Assembly (NCBI GenBank): GCA_039808885.1
Contig: JBDHTX010000008.1
Location: forward strand, 1 to 64,000
Source of the DNA: Dongia_A sp039808885
GTDB lineage: Bacteria > Pseudomonadota > Alphaproteobacteria > Dongiales > Dongiaceae
Direction of reading: 5' to 3'
DNA: 64,000 nt
Shown: positions 49,088 through 58,252 of the stretch, one piece after another
Layout: every line of letters starts with the position of its first letter
Numbering within the stretch: the stretch's first letter is position 1
Notes under the pieces: model-generated
Told to the model about the DNA's origin: nothing
What the model saw: the letters and a program-made list of their open reading frames with translations, nothing else
Database searches by the model: none
Position numbers and translations under genes: made by a program

Positions 49088-51130
49088 TCAGCGCGCCGGC
49101 ACCGCCTGGCGCTGCTCGATCACCTTGTCGGCCAGCCGGCCGCTCAGCTCCTGCAGGTGATCGAAGCGATAGGTGAACTGGCCGACGCCGTAGGTGAGCG
49201 AGCGGAGCTCGATCACCAGGTCCTGCAGCTCCGATTGCGGCATCAGGCATTCGACCACCTCCCAGCCGTCCCAGCCTTCCTTGCTGGCGATCTGCAGGAT
49301 ATGGCCGCGCCGACCGGTCACCAGGGAATGGACGCGCGAGGTCAGGCTGGCCGGCGCCGCGATGTCGACGGCGAAGATCGGCTCCAGCAGCACCGGCTGG
49401 CATTTCGGCATCGCCTCCTGCATCGCCATGCGCGCCGCGGTCTTGAACGCCATGTCGGAGCTGTCGACCGAGTGGTACTGGCCGTCGAACAGGGCGGCGG
49501 CAACGTCGACCACCGGGAAGCCGAGCGGACCCTTCGTCAGGTATTCGCGGATGCCTTCCTCCACCGAGCTGATGAAGGTGCGCGGCACCGCGCCGCCCAC
49601 CACGCGGTCGTGGAACTCGAAGCCCTGGCCGCGCTCCAGCGGCCAGATCTCCACATGGACGTCGCCGAACTGGCCGTGGCCGCCGGATTGCCGCTTGAAG
49701 CGGGCATGCTGCTGCACCTTGCCGCGAATCGTCTCCTTGTAGCTGACCTGGGGCCGGCGCGACTTCACCGGCAGGTTGAAGCGCAGGCGCAGCCGCTCCA
49801 GCGCGATCTGCAGATGGATGTCGCCCTGGCCCTGCAGCAGCAATTCGTGGGTGTCGGGATCATGGCCGAAGCGCAGCGAGGGATCCTCCTCCGCCAGCTT
49901 GGCCAGCGCGGCGGTGAGCTTCACCTCGTCGTTGCGGTTCTCGGCATCGACCGCCAGCGCATAGAGCGGCGGCAGCGGCTCCGGCCACTTGAAGCCGGCG
50001 GGCGTCTTGCCGCTCGCCGTCAGCACATGGCCGGTCTGCAGGTGATCCATGCGACCGAGTCCGACCACCTCGCCGACGCCGGCGGTGGCGATCTTGTCGA
50101 AGCTGCCGCCCTTGGGGCGCAGCAGCGCGCCGATGCGCTGGCCGCTCAGGGTCTGGCCGTCGGTGAGCTGGCCGGCGAGCACGCGCGCCAGCGCGATCTT
50201 GCCGCTATGGGCCTGGTGATAGGTCTTGAACACCAGCGCCGCCGTCGCCTCGCCGTCGAGGCCGAGGCGCTTGCGCGCCGCCTCCGGTCCGGGCACGTCG
50301 TGGCGCAGGGTCTTCAGCAGCCGGCGCACGCCGAAATCGAGCTCCGCGGCGCCCATCAGGACCGGCACGATCAGGTCCCCGGCCAGGTCCTTCGACAGCT
50401 GCTGGTAGATCTCCTCCTTGCTCGGCACCGCGTCGCTCAGCAGCTGCTCGAGCAGGTGGTCGTCGAAATCGGCCAGATGCTCCAGCATCTGTCCGCGCGC
50501 TTCCTGCTCGCGCGGCAGTATGTCCTCGGGCAGCTTCACCAGGTCGGAGGGCGCGCCGGGGTGATAGCGATAGGCGCGCTCGCTCACCAGATCGACATAG
50601 CCGGCGACTGCATCGCCGTTCTTGCCCGCCTCGCGGATCGGCACCTGGCGCAGCACCAGCGGCCGGCTGGAAACCGCCTGGAGCGCGTCCATCACGTCGC
50701 GCACGCGCAGGCCGGCATGATCCATCTTGTTGACGAAGAGGAGGTGCGGAATCTTGTGGTCGTCGAGATACTTGAAGATCGGCGCGAGGGTCAGCGCCTT
50801 TTCCGTCTGCGGCTCCGCCACCACGATGGCGATGTCGGCGGCCAGCACGGCGTTGCGCATGTCCTGCGACAACTCGACCGCGCCGGGGCAATCCAGGAAC
50901 GTCCATTTCTCGCCCAGGAATTCGGCGGTGGCGGCGGAGACTTCCACGGACATGCCGCGGGCGCGCGCTTCCGGCGCGCTGTCGCCGACCATCGTATGGT
51001 CCTTGGCACTGCCCTTCTTGCTGATGGCGCCGGTGACGAAGAGGAGGCTCTCGAGGAGCGTCGTCTTGCCGCTGGAGTAAGGTCCGACGATCGCGGCGCA
51101 ACGCGGCGCCGTAGGTGCTCTGCCAGCCAT
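49088..51130 (-). CDS. Elongation factor G-like GTPase
   Basis: A 680-residue translational-GTPase relative, shorter and divergent from EF-G. G1 is GPYSSGKTT (EF-G has GHVDAGKTT), G3 is DCPGAVE, and G4 is NKMD; domain II is recognisable and the C-terminal EF-G domains IV and V are seen in 'RRPQVSYKETIRGKVQQHARFKRQSGGHGQFGDV' and 'LEPIFAVDIAAPASLTSRVHSLVTGRRGHI'. The family ('EF-G-like') is common in alphaproteobacteria beside true FusA and its role is uncertain. ATG 51130 begins the GTPase domain. Confidence 0.9.
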   Translation of the reverse strand: MAGRAPTAPRCAAIVGPYSSGKTTLLESLLFVTGAISKKGSAKDHTMVGDSAPEARARGMSVEVSAATAEFLGEKWTFLDCPGAVELSQDMRNAVLAADIAIVVAEPQTEKALTLAPIFKYLDDHKIPHLLFVNKMDHAGLRVRDVMDALQAVSSRPLVLRQVPIREAGKNGDAVAGYVDLVSERAYRYHPGAPSDLVKLPEDILPREQEARGQMLEHLADFDDHLLEQLLSDAVPSKEEIYQQLSKDLAGDLIVPVLMGAAELDFGVRRLLKTLRHDVPGPEAARKRLGLDGEATAALVFKTYHQAHSGKIALARVLAGQLTDGQTLSGQRIGALLRPKGGSFDKIATAGVGEVVGLGRMDHLQTGHVLTASGKTPAGFKWPEPLPPLYALAVDAENRNDEVKLTAALAKLAEEDPSLRFGHDPDTHELLLQGQGDIHLQIALERLRLRFNLPVKSRRPQVSYKETIRGKVQQHARFKRQSGGHGQFGDVHVEIWPLERGQGFEFHDRVVGGAVPRTFISSVEEGIREYLTKGPLGFPVVDVAAALFDGQYHSVDSSDMAFKTAARMAMQEAMPKCQPVLLEPIFAVDIAAPASLTSRVHSLVTGRRGHILQIASKEGWDGWEVVECLMPQSELQDLVIELRSLTYGVGQFTYRFDHLQELSGRLADKVIEQRQAVPAR

Positions 51131-51339
51131 GAATCTGTCCCTCCCACGTTTTGTGGGCCACGGGACCGGTGATTCTGGGCGCCGGCTTGCCGCGGCCCAT
51201 TTCCCTGTGACGACGCGGGTATGATTTCAGCCTTGGCAGCCGCCCGCAAGGCGGATTCGATGCGGCATTGCGACATAGGCCGTCCGGCCCCGTTGCGCCG
51301 GCGCGCGAGGCATAAATCCCGTTAATCCGCCGGCCAGCC

Positions 51340-52237
51340 CGCCCGTCATTCCCCCGGCAGGCCATGGCGGCGGCGCCAGCGCGGATAGGCGTCGCGCACA
51401 GGCCTCCGGCGTGGAAGTTGTCGACGATCGCACCGGCGTCTTGGGCGAAGCGCAAGGCGGCGCCGACCAGTTCCGGGAGTCCCCGCTCGACGCGGCAGGT
51501 CACCACGCGCAGGGTCGACAGCGCGCCCAATGCCAGTCCGGCGAGGTCGGGATGGTTGGTCAGGCATGGCATGACGACAAGGGGTTCGCGCCGCGCGCAC
51601 AGGCGCGCCGGCAGGCCCTCCGGCGTCGCGCGCGCCCGCGTTGTTCTCGAATCCGGCGCCGGTCCAGCGCCAGTGCTCGGCCCCGCGCCCGCCGCGCGCC
51701 TGGGCCGGCTTCACGAACAGGTCGATGCGCGGCAGCGCCGGTTCCGCATTCTTCCATTCCGGCACGCCGCCCGCGAGCAGCGCGATGATGCGCGCATGCG
51801 GCAGGCCAGCGGCGGCGCAGGCTTCGGCGAACCGATCCTTGCGCGCGAAGACATGGTTCTTGTGCGGCCCGTCCTTGAGGATGGTGAAGACGCCATGCTT
51901 GGTCTCGCCCCGGAGCAGATTGAGCTGCGCCCGCGCGCGCTGCTCGGGGCGGAACAACTCGAACATGTAGTACTGGTGCGGCCAGAGGCCGGCCCGCAGC
52001 GAGCGACCGCCCGGAAACACGCCGCGCCCGCCCGCCATGTCGCGGCAACTGCCAGGCCAGGATCGACACCAGCGCCACCAGCGGCCACAGCCCGCGCGCC
52101 GCCAAATTGCCCAGCCGCCGCGGCCAGCCCATCAGGCCGAGCTTGGCCGCCCGGTCGATCCGCCGCAGCTCCGTCAGGCTGACGCCCGCGGTCGCCACGC
52201 GTCCTGATCCCAACGGCGGAAAAGTCTTTTGCAACAT
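51340..52237 (-). pseudogene. Frameshifted sugar-transfer ATP-grasp gene
   Basis: Similarity to the sugar-transfer-associated ATP-grasp group (PF14397-like) is spread over three reading frames on the minus strand. Frame one gives MLQKTFPPLGSGRVA...TELRRIDRAAKLGLMGWPRR. Frame two gives LWPHQYYMFELFRPEQRARA, 'GPHKNHVFARKDRFAEACAAAGLPH' and 'IDLFVKPAQARGGRGAEHW'. Frame three gives 'EPLVVMPCLTNHPDLAGLALGALSTLRVVTCRVERG', then 'AGAIVDNFHAGG'. Shifts fall near 52040 and 51640, and the C-terminal roughly 70-100 residues are not found. I conclude a decayed gene; sequencing errors are the alternative, but two shifts plus a missing end argue against it. Confidence 0.72.
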
Positions 52238-52310
52238 GGGCTTGATTGTGCCTCGCGCGGGCCCTCGCGGGAACCCGGCGCGGCGCGGCGGATGCAGCTC
52301 CTGCAAAATT

Positions 52311-52336
52311 AATAAATGACTGGTCAGTTACTTATT
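52311..52336. promoter_or_regulatory. TetR-type operator
   Basis: AATAAATGACTG-GT-CAGTTACTTATT is a 26-base inverted repeat, 10 of 12 arm positions matching, with core ACTGGTCAGT. It is immediately upstream of the TetR gene (ATG 52371). This core is typical of AcrR/CecR-type operators, supporting repression of the efflux operon by its own first gene product. Confidence 0.75.
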
Positions 52337-52370
52337 GACTCCGGCGAAAGGCGGGCGTATCTCCCGCCGC

Positions 52371-53069
52371 ATGACGCAGCCGACCGCCAATCCGGATTCA
52401 CCCGCCGAGCCCGGCACGCCGCCGCGCTGGCGCCGCCGCGCCGCCGACCGGCCCCAGGAGATTCTCGACGCCGCCCTCACGGTCTTCGTCGCCAAGGGCT
52501 TCGCCGCCACGCGCCTGGACGATGTCGCCGCCGCGGCCGGCATCTCGAAGGGCCTGCTCTATCGCTACTTCGACAACAAGGCGGAGCTGTTCAAGGCGAT
52601 GGTGCGGGCGATGCTGGTCAGCACCATCCGCAGCGCCGCCGACCAGGTCGCGCGCAGCGCCAGCGCGGCCGAGGCGCTCGACCGCTTCTTCGAGCAGATG
52701 AAAGCGGTGGCGGGCGACCCGCGGCGCTCGGCGATCCCCAAGCTGGTGATCAGCGAAGCCAGCAGCTTCCCGGAAATCGCCGTTTTCTATCTCGGTGAAG
52801 TGATCAATCCGGCGCTCGCGCAGCTCACCGCCCTGATCCGCATGGGCATCGAGTCCGGCGAGTTCCGCGCGGTCGATCCGGGCAACACGGCGCGATTGCT
52901 GGTGGCGCCGTTCCTGATGACCGTGATCTGGCGCCACACCTTCGCGCAGCACGAAGTGGGCACCTTCGACCCGGCGGCGTTGTTCAGCCAGCACCGGGAA
53001 ATCCTGCTGCATGGCCTGACGGCGGATGCGAAGGCATCCGGCGGCCGGCGTGGACGGAGGTCGTCATGA
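52371..53069 (+). CDS. TetR-family repressor of the efflux operon
   Basis: A 232-residue TetR regulator. The helix-turn-helix is at about 20-70: QEILDAALTVFVAKGFAATRLDDVAAAAGISKGLLYRYFDNKAELFKAM. The ligand domain is typical of AcrR-type members. ATG 52371 is taken as start; a TTG at 52335 lies inside the operator and is unlikely. The stop overlaps hlyD-type gene by 4 bases. Expected to bind the palindrome at 52311-52336 and respond to a transported toxic compound. Confidence 0.9.
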   Translation: MTQPTANPDSPAEPGTPPRWRRRAADRPQEILDAALTVFVAKGFAATRLDDVAAAAGISKGLLYRYFDNKAELFKAMVRAMLVSTIRSAADQVARSASAAEALDRFFEQMKAVAGDPRRSAIPKLVISEASSFPEIAVFYLGEVINPALAQLTALIRMGIESGEFRAVDPGNTARLLVAPFLMTVIWRHTFAQHEVGTFDPAALFSQHREILLHGLTADAKASGGRRGRRSS

Positions 53070-54028
53070 CCAGATTGCACGTGCTTCTGCTGTGCGCCGC
53101 GGCGCTCGGCCTCGCCGCCTGCGATCGCGGCGCGCCCGAGGCCTGGCAAGGCTATGTCGAGGCCGAATACACCTATGTCGCGCCGCTCGCCTCCGGCCGC
53201 ATCACCGCGCTCGACGTGGCGCGCGGCGATCTGGTGACGGCCGGCCAGCCGCTCTTCGCGCTGGAGGACGATGCCGAGCGCGCCGCACGCGACCGGGCCG
53301 AGGCCGAACTGGCCCAGGCCGAGGCCGATCTGGCCGATCTGCAGAAGGGCGAGCGGCCCGAGGACCTCGCCATCATCCAGGCCCAGCTCGACAAGGCGCG
53401 CGCCTCGCTGTCGCTCTCCGTGCCCCGCTTGGCCCGGCGCGAGAAGATGGTGAAGGGCAGCATCATCGGCGAGGAGGAACTGGATTCCGCCAAGGCCGCG
53501 ATCCTCAGCGACCGCGGCAACATCGCCGAATACGAGGCGCGCCTCACGGAGGCCCAGCTGCCGGCCCGCGCCGACAAGATCGCGGCGGCGGAGAAACTGG
53601 TGCAGGCGCGGCAGGCCGCGCTGGCCGATGCGTCCTGGCAATTGTCGCGGCGCCAGGAATCCGCCCCGGTCGCCGGCCGGGTCGAGGATGTCTACTACCG
53701 CCTCGGCGAGACCGCCTCCGCCGCGCAGCCGGTGGTGAGCCTGCTGGCGCCGGAGAATCTGAAGCTGCGCTTCTTCGTGCCCGAACCCGAGCTGGCGCGC
53801 CTCGCCATCGGGCAGAAGGTGACCGTCGCCTGCGACGGCTGCGCTCCCGGCCTGACCGCGACCATCAGCTTCATCGCCCGCGCGGCCGAGTTCACCCCGC
53901 CGGTGATCTACAGCCTGACCCGGCGGGAAAAGCTGGTCTTCCTGGTCGAGGCGAGACCGGATGACCTGACACAGCCCTGGCATCCGGGCCTGCCGGTCGA
54001 TATCGGCGTCGCGGCGGCCGGATCATGA
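53066..54028 (+). CDS. HlyD-family membrane fusion lipoprotein
   Basis: A 320-residue periplasmic adaptor. A lipobox (LGLAAC) ends the signal at about residue 19. Biotinyl-lipoyl-like half domains (YVAPLASGRITALDVARGDLV) flank a long helical hairpin (about 70-195), and a C-terminal beta-barrel follows. This fits YbhG/EmrA-like adaptors. Starts at the ATGA overlapping the TetR stop and overlaps the ATPase gene by 4 bases. Works with the downstream ABC transporter to export a drug-like molecule. Confidence 0.9.
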   Translation: MTRLHVLLLCAAALGLAACDRGAPEAWQGYVEAEYTYVAPLASGRITALDVARGDLVTAGQPLFALEDDAERAARDRAEAELAQAEADLADLQKGERPEDLAIIQAQLDKARASLSLSVPRLARREKMVKGSIIGEEELDSAKAAILSDRGNIAEYEARLTEAQLPARADKIAAAEKLVQARQAALADASWQLSRRQESAPVAGRVEDVYYRLGETASAAQPVVSLLAPENLKLRFFVPEPELARLAIGQKVTVACDGCAPGLTATISFIARAAEFTPPVIYSLTRREKLVFLVEARPDDLTQPWHPGLPVDIGVAAAGS

Positions 54029-55005
54029 ATGCGACCGATCTCGCCCCCTCGAATTTGGCGATCGATGTGCGCGGCCTCGCCAAGAGCTTCGATGGCCGCA
54101 CCGTGGTGCATGACCTGACCCTGCAGGTGGCGAAAGGCCAGATCTACGGCTTCCTCGGCCCCAATGGCAGCGGCAAGACCACCTCCATCCGCATGCTCTG
54201 CGGGCTGCTGAAGCCGGATGCCGGCAGCGGCACCTGCCTCGGCTACGACGTCATCAACGAGACCGACGCGATCAAGAAGCAGGTCGGCTACATGACGCAG
54301 AAGTTCGGACTCTACGAGGACCTGACCATCCAGGAGAATTTGCAGTTCGTCGCCCGCGTCTTCGGTTTGGATAACCGCGCGCGCCGCGTCGCCGACGCGC
54401 TCGAGCGCCTGGGGCTGGGCCAGCGGCGCAACCAGCTGGCCGGCGCCCTCTCCGGCGGCTGGAAGCAGCGCCTGGCGCTGGCCGCCTGCATGCTGCACGA
54501 GCCCAAATTGCTGCTGCTCGACGAGCCCACCGCCGGCGTCGACCCCAAGGCGCGGCGCGATTTCTGGGACCAGATCCACGTCATGGCGGCCCAGGGCATC
54601 ACCATCCTGGTCTCCACCCACTACATGGACGAGGCCGAGCGCTGCCACGAGATCGTCTACATCGCCTATGGCCGCCTGCTCACCGCCGGGCCGATTGCCC
54701 AGGTGATCGAGGAAGCCGGTCTCACCACCTGGGCGGTCTCGGCCAAGGACGGCGACGGCGCCGGCATCGCCGAGCTCTCGCGCGAGCTTGCCGGAAAACC
54801 CGGCATCGACGCGGTGGCCGCCTTCGGCGCGGGCCTGCATGTCGGCGGCCGCGATGCGGCGGCGCTGGAGCGCGCCATCGCCCCCTATCGCGAGAGCAGC
54901 GAGCTCACCTGGCTGCGCACCCAGCCGAATTTGGAAGACGTCTTCATCGACCTGGTCGCCCGCGCCGAGGCGGAAGCGGACCCCCGCAACGGCAAGGCGG
55001 CGTGA
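54025..55005 (+). CDS. ABC transporter ATP-binding protein (YbhF/CcmA type)
   Basis: A 326-residue drug-export type ATPase: Walker A GPNGSGKTTS, signature LSGGWKQRLALA, Walker B LLLLDEPTAGVD, and a switch His in VSTHYMDEAERC. The C-terminal roughly 80 residues form an extra domain common in this subfamily. E. coli YbhF is a fused double ATPase; here it is single. It overlaps the HlyD gene by 4 bases. A 185-bp repeat separates it from its permease. Confidence 0.9.
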   Translation: MNATDLAPSNLAIDVRGLAKSFDGRTVVHDLTLQVAKGQIYGFLGPNGSGKTTSIRMLCGLLKPDAGSGTCLGYDVINETDAIKKQVGYMTQKFGLYEDLTIQENLQFVARVFGLDNRARRVADALERLGLGQRRNQLAGALSGGWKQRLALAACMLHEPKLLLLDEPTAGVDPKARRDFWDQIHVMAAQGITILVSTHYMDEAERCHEIVYIAYGRLLTAGPIAQVIEEAGLTTWAVSAKDGDGAGIAELSRELAGKPGIDAVAAFGAGLHVGGRDAAALERAIAPYRESSELTWLRTQPNLEDVFIDLVARAEAEADPRNGKAA

Positions 55006-55044
55006 GATGACGAGACTAGGTATAGCGCGCCGACTCGCTGGGCT

Positions 55045-55229
55045 CCTTCCCCCCTTGCGGGGGAAGGTGGGGAAGGGGGGTGTTGCAGCGCCGAACCCAT
55101 CAACAAAGAGTCATCACTTGCCATCGCCTGCGGCGATGCGTGCGCGCAGCGCACGACCCCCCTTCCGGCTGCGGCTAAGCTCACTACGCTCGCTAAGCCT
55201 CCGCTGCCTTCCCCCGCAAGGGGGGAAGG
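55045..55229. repeat. 185-bp dispersed repeat, copy A
   Basis: The ends CCTTCCCCCCTTGCGGGGGAAGG (55045-55067) and its exact inverse (55207-55229) enclose about 140 bases, and each end is itself palindromic. A second copy lies at 63010-63195 in opposite orientation with clear internal similarity. This kind of element, non-coding with foldback ends, is common in alphaproteobacteria. It inserted between the ATPase and permease genes of the efflux operon. No transposase. Confidence 0.85.
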
Positions 55230-55251
55230 ATGTTTGCGGCGAAGGAAGGTC

Positions 55252-56382
55252 ATGATGACCTTCTGGTCCCGCTTCCTCGCCGTCTTCATCAAGGAATTCG
55301 TGCAGATGCGGCGCGACCGCATCACCTTCGCGATGATGGTGGGCGTGCCGCTGATGCAGCTGATCCTGTTCGGCTACGCCATCAATTCCGACCCCAAGGC
55401 GCTGCCGACGGCGGTCGTCATGGGCGAGAACACCACCTTCGCCCGCTCCATCGTCACCGCCCTGCAGAACTCGGCCTATTTCAAGATGGACGGACCGCCG
55501 GTGAGCGAGGCGGAAGCGGACAAGCTGCTGCGTCTCGGCGAAGTCCAGTTCGTGGTCACCATCCCGGTGGACTTCACCCGCGACGTGCTGCGCGGCCGGC
55601 GGCCGACCCTGCTGGTCGAGGCCGATGCCACCGACCCGGCGGCGACCAGCAACGCCATCGCCGCCCTCATCAGCCTGAACCAGACCGCCCTCGACCACGA
55701 TTTGACCGGGCCGCTCGCCGAGGTGAAGACCGCGCCGGCGCCCTTCAACCTGCAGATCCACCGCCGCTACAACGAGGAAGGCATCACCCAGTTCAACATC
55801 GTTCCCGGCCTGATGGGCGTCGTCCTCACCATGACCATGGTGATGATGACCGGGCTTGCCATGACGCGGGAGCAGGAGCGCGGCACCATGGAGAATTTGC
55901 TCGCCATGCCGATCCGCCCGCTCGAGGTCATGCTGGGCAAGATCGCGCCCTACATCTTCGTCGGCTACGTCCAGGTGGCGATCATCATCCTGGCCGCGCA
56001 TCTGCTGTTCCAGGTGCCGGTGCTGGGCTCGCTACCGCTGCTGATGGGGGCCGCGATCTTCTTCATCGCCGCCAACCTGGCGGTGGGCTTCACCTTCTCG
56101 ACCCTCGCCAAGAGCCAGATGCAGGCGATGCAGCTCTCCTTCTTCTATTTCCTGCCGTCGCTGCTCTTGAGCGGCTTCATGTTCCCCTTCCGCGGCATGC
56201 CCATCTGGGCGCAATGGATCGGCGAGGTCCTGCCGCTGACGCATTTCCTGCGCATCATCCGCGGCATCATGCTGAAGGGGAACGTGCCGGCCGAGGTGTG
56301 GCCCAATCTGTGGCCCATCGCGGCGTTCATGCTGGTGGCGATGGGGCTGGCGCTGCTGCGATATCGAAGAACGGTGGCGTAG
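55252..56382 (+). CDS. ABC-2 type permease (YbhS/YbhR-like)
   Basis: A 376-residue membrane protein. One N-terminal helix (about 22-42), a large extracytoplasmic domain (about 45-170) with an N-terminal 'YAINSDPKALPTAVVMGEN', and five C-terminal helices. 'IVPGLMGVVLTMTMVMMTGLAMTREQERGTMENLLAMPI' is the family signature. AAGGAAGG lies 5 bases before ATG 55252 and 55255; the former is used. Only one permease is present where YbhSR has two, so it should homodimerise. Its ribosome site lies just after the repeat. Confidence 0.9.
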   Translation: MMTFWSRFLAVFIKEFVQMRRDRITFAMMVGVPLMQLILFGYAINSDPKALPTAVVMGENTTFARSIVTALQNSAYFKMDGPPVSEAEADKLLRLGEVQFVVTIPVDFTRDVLRGRRPTLLVEADATDPAATSNAIAALISLNQTALDHDLTGPLAEVKTAPAPFNLQIHRRYNEEGITQFNIVPGLMGVVLTMTMVMMTGLAMTREQERGTMENLLAMPIRPLEVMLGKIAPYIFVGYVQVAIIILAAHLLFQVPVLGSLPLLMGAAIFFIAANLAVGFTFSTLAKSQMQAMQLSFFYFLPSLLLSGFMFPFRGMPIWAQWIGEVLPLTHFLRIIRGIMLKGNVPAEVWPNLWPIAAFMLVAMGLALLRYRRTVA

Positions 56383-56410
56383 AGATCAAAGTCGGAAAGA
56401 GGATCTGACG

Positions 56411-56725
56411 ATGCTTCCGAAGAAGGTTCTTATGGTTGCGACATTCTTGGCGGAATTTGCCATGCCGGCCCATGCCGCCGTTGATGGGGCTCTGCTTATG
56501 AAGGCCTGCAAGCAAGAGGATGCCGCATCTGGGTTCTGTATAGGCTTTATCGCCGGGGTGCTGGATACGGTGGACGCACAGAATCCAAACTGCAACAGCC
56601 GCCGAGGAGAGAAGCTGAATGCGGATGAGTTCGTTCGCATCATACTAAACAGGCTGGACGCTGATCCAAATTCATCCGACTTGCTGGGTACGGAGCTCAT
56701 CCAGACCGCATTTCCCTGTGAGTAA
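56411..56725 (+). CDS. Rap1a/Tai-like small secreted protein
   Basis: A 104-residue protein with a Sec signal (about 1-22, AMPAHA-AV) and a compact domain with 'LLMKACKQEDAASGFCIGFIAGVLDTV' and 'NADEFVRIILNRLDADPNSSDLLGTELIQTAFPC', matching the Rap1a/Tai (PF18602) pattern with its conserved cysteines. In Serratia, members neutralise T6SS peptidoglycan amidases. No T6SS effector or amidase is adjacent. The G+C is visibly lower than the neighbours. AAGAGGA precedes the ATG. It could be an orphan immunity protein or a related envelope protein. Confidence 0.72.
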   Translation: MLPKKVLMVATFLAEFAMPAHAAVDGALLMKACKQEDAASGFCIGFIAGVLDTVDAQNPNCNSRRGEKLNADEFVRIILNRLDADPNSSDLLGTELIQTAFPCE

Positions 56726-56740
56726 CAGGGCAGCAGGATT

Positions 56741-58252
56741 CTATCCCAATTTGTCCCCGCCGCGTTCCCTGAAGAACGCGTCCGAATAGGGATACCACCA
56801 CCCCTGCAGCTCCGCCTTGGGGTCGAACATCACCATCTTGGGCTGGCGGAAGGCGTTCAAGCCCAGGCGGCTGAGCGACCGGCCCAACCCGCTCGCCTTC
56901 CAGCCGCCGAAGGGCAGCGCGTCGTTGTCGCCGAGCACGTTGTTGACCCAGACCATGCCGCATTCCAGCCGCTCGGTCGCGGCCATCGCCTCGTCGAGCT
57001 TGTTGGTATAGATCGCGGCGCCCAGGCCGTAGCGCGAGGCGTTCGCCAGACCAATGGCCTCGTCCAGGCTCTTCACCTTGAGGACGGGCGCCACCGGGCC
57101 GAACAGCTCGGCGCGGACGATGGCCATGTCTGGCGTGACGCCAGTCAGCACCGTCGGCTCGCAATACCAGCCGACATTGCGACCCTTCGGAATGCCGCCG
57201 CCGCAGGCAACTTTCGCACCCTGGGCCACCGCCTCGTCGACCAGGCGCATGACCTTGTCGCGCGCGGCCTGGCTGACCAGCGGGCCGATCTCCACGTTGG
57301 AAAGGCCGGGGCCGACGCGCAGCTCCTTCGTGCGCGCCACCATCCGCGCGACGAAGGCATCGTGGATCTTCTCATGCACCAGCACCCGCTCGGTCGCGGT
57401 GCAGACCTGGCCCGAGAGGTGGAAGGCCGCCGTCACCGCCGCGGCGGCCGCCACGTCCGGGTCGGCGCTGTCCATGACGATGAGGGGATCGCTGCCGCCC
57501 GCCTCGATGACGCAGGGCTTCAGCCGCGCGCCGCAGGCTGCCGCCACCTTCTGGCCCGCCTCGACGCTGCCGGTGAAGGCGACCACCTTCACCCGCTCGT
57601 CGGCGATCAAGGCCTGCGCCGTCTCGGCGCCGCCGGTGACGCAGGAGACGAGGCCGGCAGGCAGGCTGGCGAAATGCTCCATGAACTTCAGCGTGCAGAG
57701 CGAGGTGGCCGGGGCCGGCTTGATCACCACCGCGTTGCCGACGGCGAGCGAGGCCGCGACGGTGAAGGCCATCAGCACGATGGGGAAGTTGAAGGGCAGG
57801 ATATGGGCGCTGATCCCGTAGGGGAAATACTTGGCGTATTGCAGCGAGCCCGGCGCGGTCGGCCCGGCGAGGAAGCCGCCATCGTCGCGCGCGATCTCCG
57901 CATAGTAGCGGAAGATCGATCCGACATTCAGCAGCTCGCCCACTGCTTCGCTGTAGGGCTTGCCCATTTCCAGCGTCATCAGCCGGGCGACATCGCCCTG
58001 CGCGCCCTTCTCCATCGCATCGGCCACGCGATGGAGCGCCGCGGCGCGGCTCTTGCCGTCGACCATTGCCCAGCCGCGCTGGGCGACCAGCGCAGCCTCG
58101 AGCGCCGCGTCGATCTGCGCCGTACCACAGAGCGAGATGCGCCCGACGACCGAGAGATCGGCGGGATTGACCACGTCCTGCAGGGTGGCGCCCGGCGCGT
58201 GATGGAATGCGCCGCCGGCAAAGATGTGGCCGGCCGAGGGATCGAAGCTCAT
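56741..58252 (-). CDS. Aldehyde dehydrogenase family protein
   Basis: A 503-residue NAD(P)-dependent aldehyde dehydrogenase. The catalytic Cys is in SGQVCTATERV, the general-base Glu in VIEAGGSDPL (commonly LELGGK), and NAD-binding 'VVAFTGSVEAGQKVAAACG' and the Asn of 'ILPFNFPIVL' are present. 'PFGGWKASGLGRSLSRLG' is the C-terminal signature. It is the last gene of the pot-UGT-cupin operon and its ATG overlaps the cupin stop by 4 bases, so it acts in the same pathway, likely oxidising an aldehyde made there. Substrate unknown. Confidence 0.9.
   Translation of the reverse strand: MSFDPSAGHIFAGGAFHHAPGATLQDVVNPADLSVVGRISLCGTAQIDAALEAALVAQRGWAMVDGKSRAAALHRVADAMEKGAQGDVARLMTLEMGKPYSEAVGELLNVGSIFRYYAEIARDDGGFLAGPTAPGSLQYAKYFPYGISAHILPFNFPIVLMAFTVAASLAVGNAVVIKPAPATSLCTLKFMEHFASLPAGLVSCVTGGAETAQALIADERVKVVAFTGSVEAGQKVAAACGARLKPCVIEAGGSDPLIVMDSADPDVAAAAAVTAAFHLSGQVCTATERVLVHEKIHDAFVARMVARTKELRVGPGLSNVEIGPLVSQAARDKVMRLVDEAVAQGAKVACGGGIPKGRNVGWYCEPTVLTGVTPDMAIVRAELFGPVAPVLKVKSLDEAIGLANASRYGLGAAIYTNKLDEAMAATERLECGMVWVNNVLGDNDALPFGGWKASGLGRSLSRLGLNAFRQPKMVMFDPKAELQGWWYPYSDAFFRERGGDKLG

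Noticed and set aside
49088..51130. True elongation factor G (fusA)
   Set aside because: The G1 loop is GPYSSGKTT, the length is short and no ribosomal protein or tuf genes are nearby; it fits the EF-G-like paralogue.
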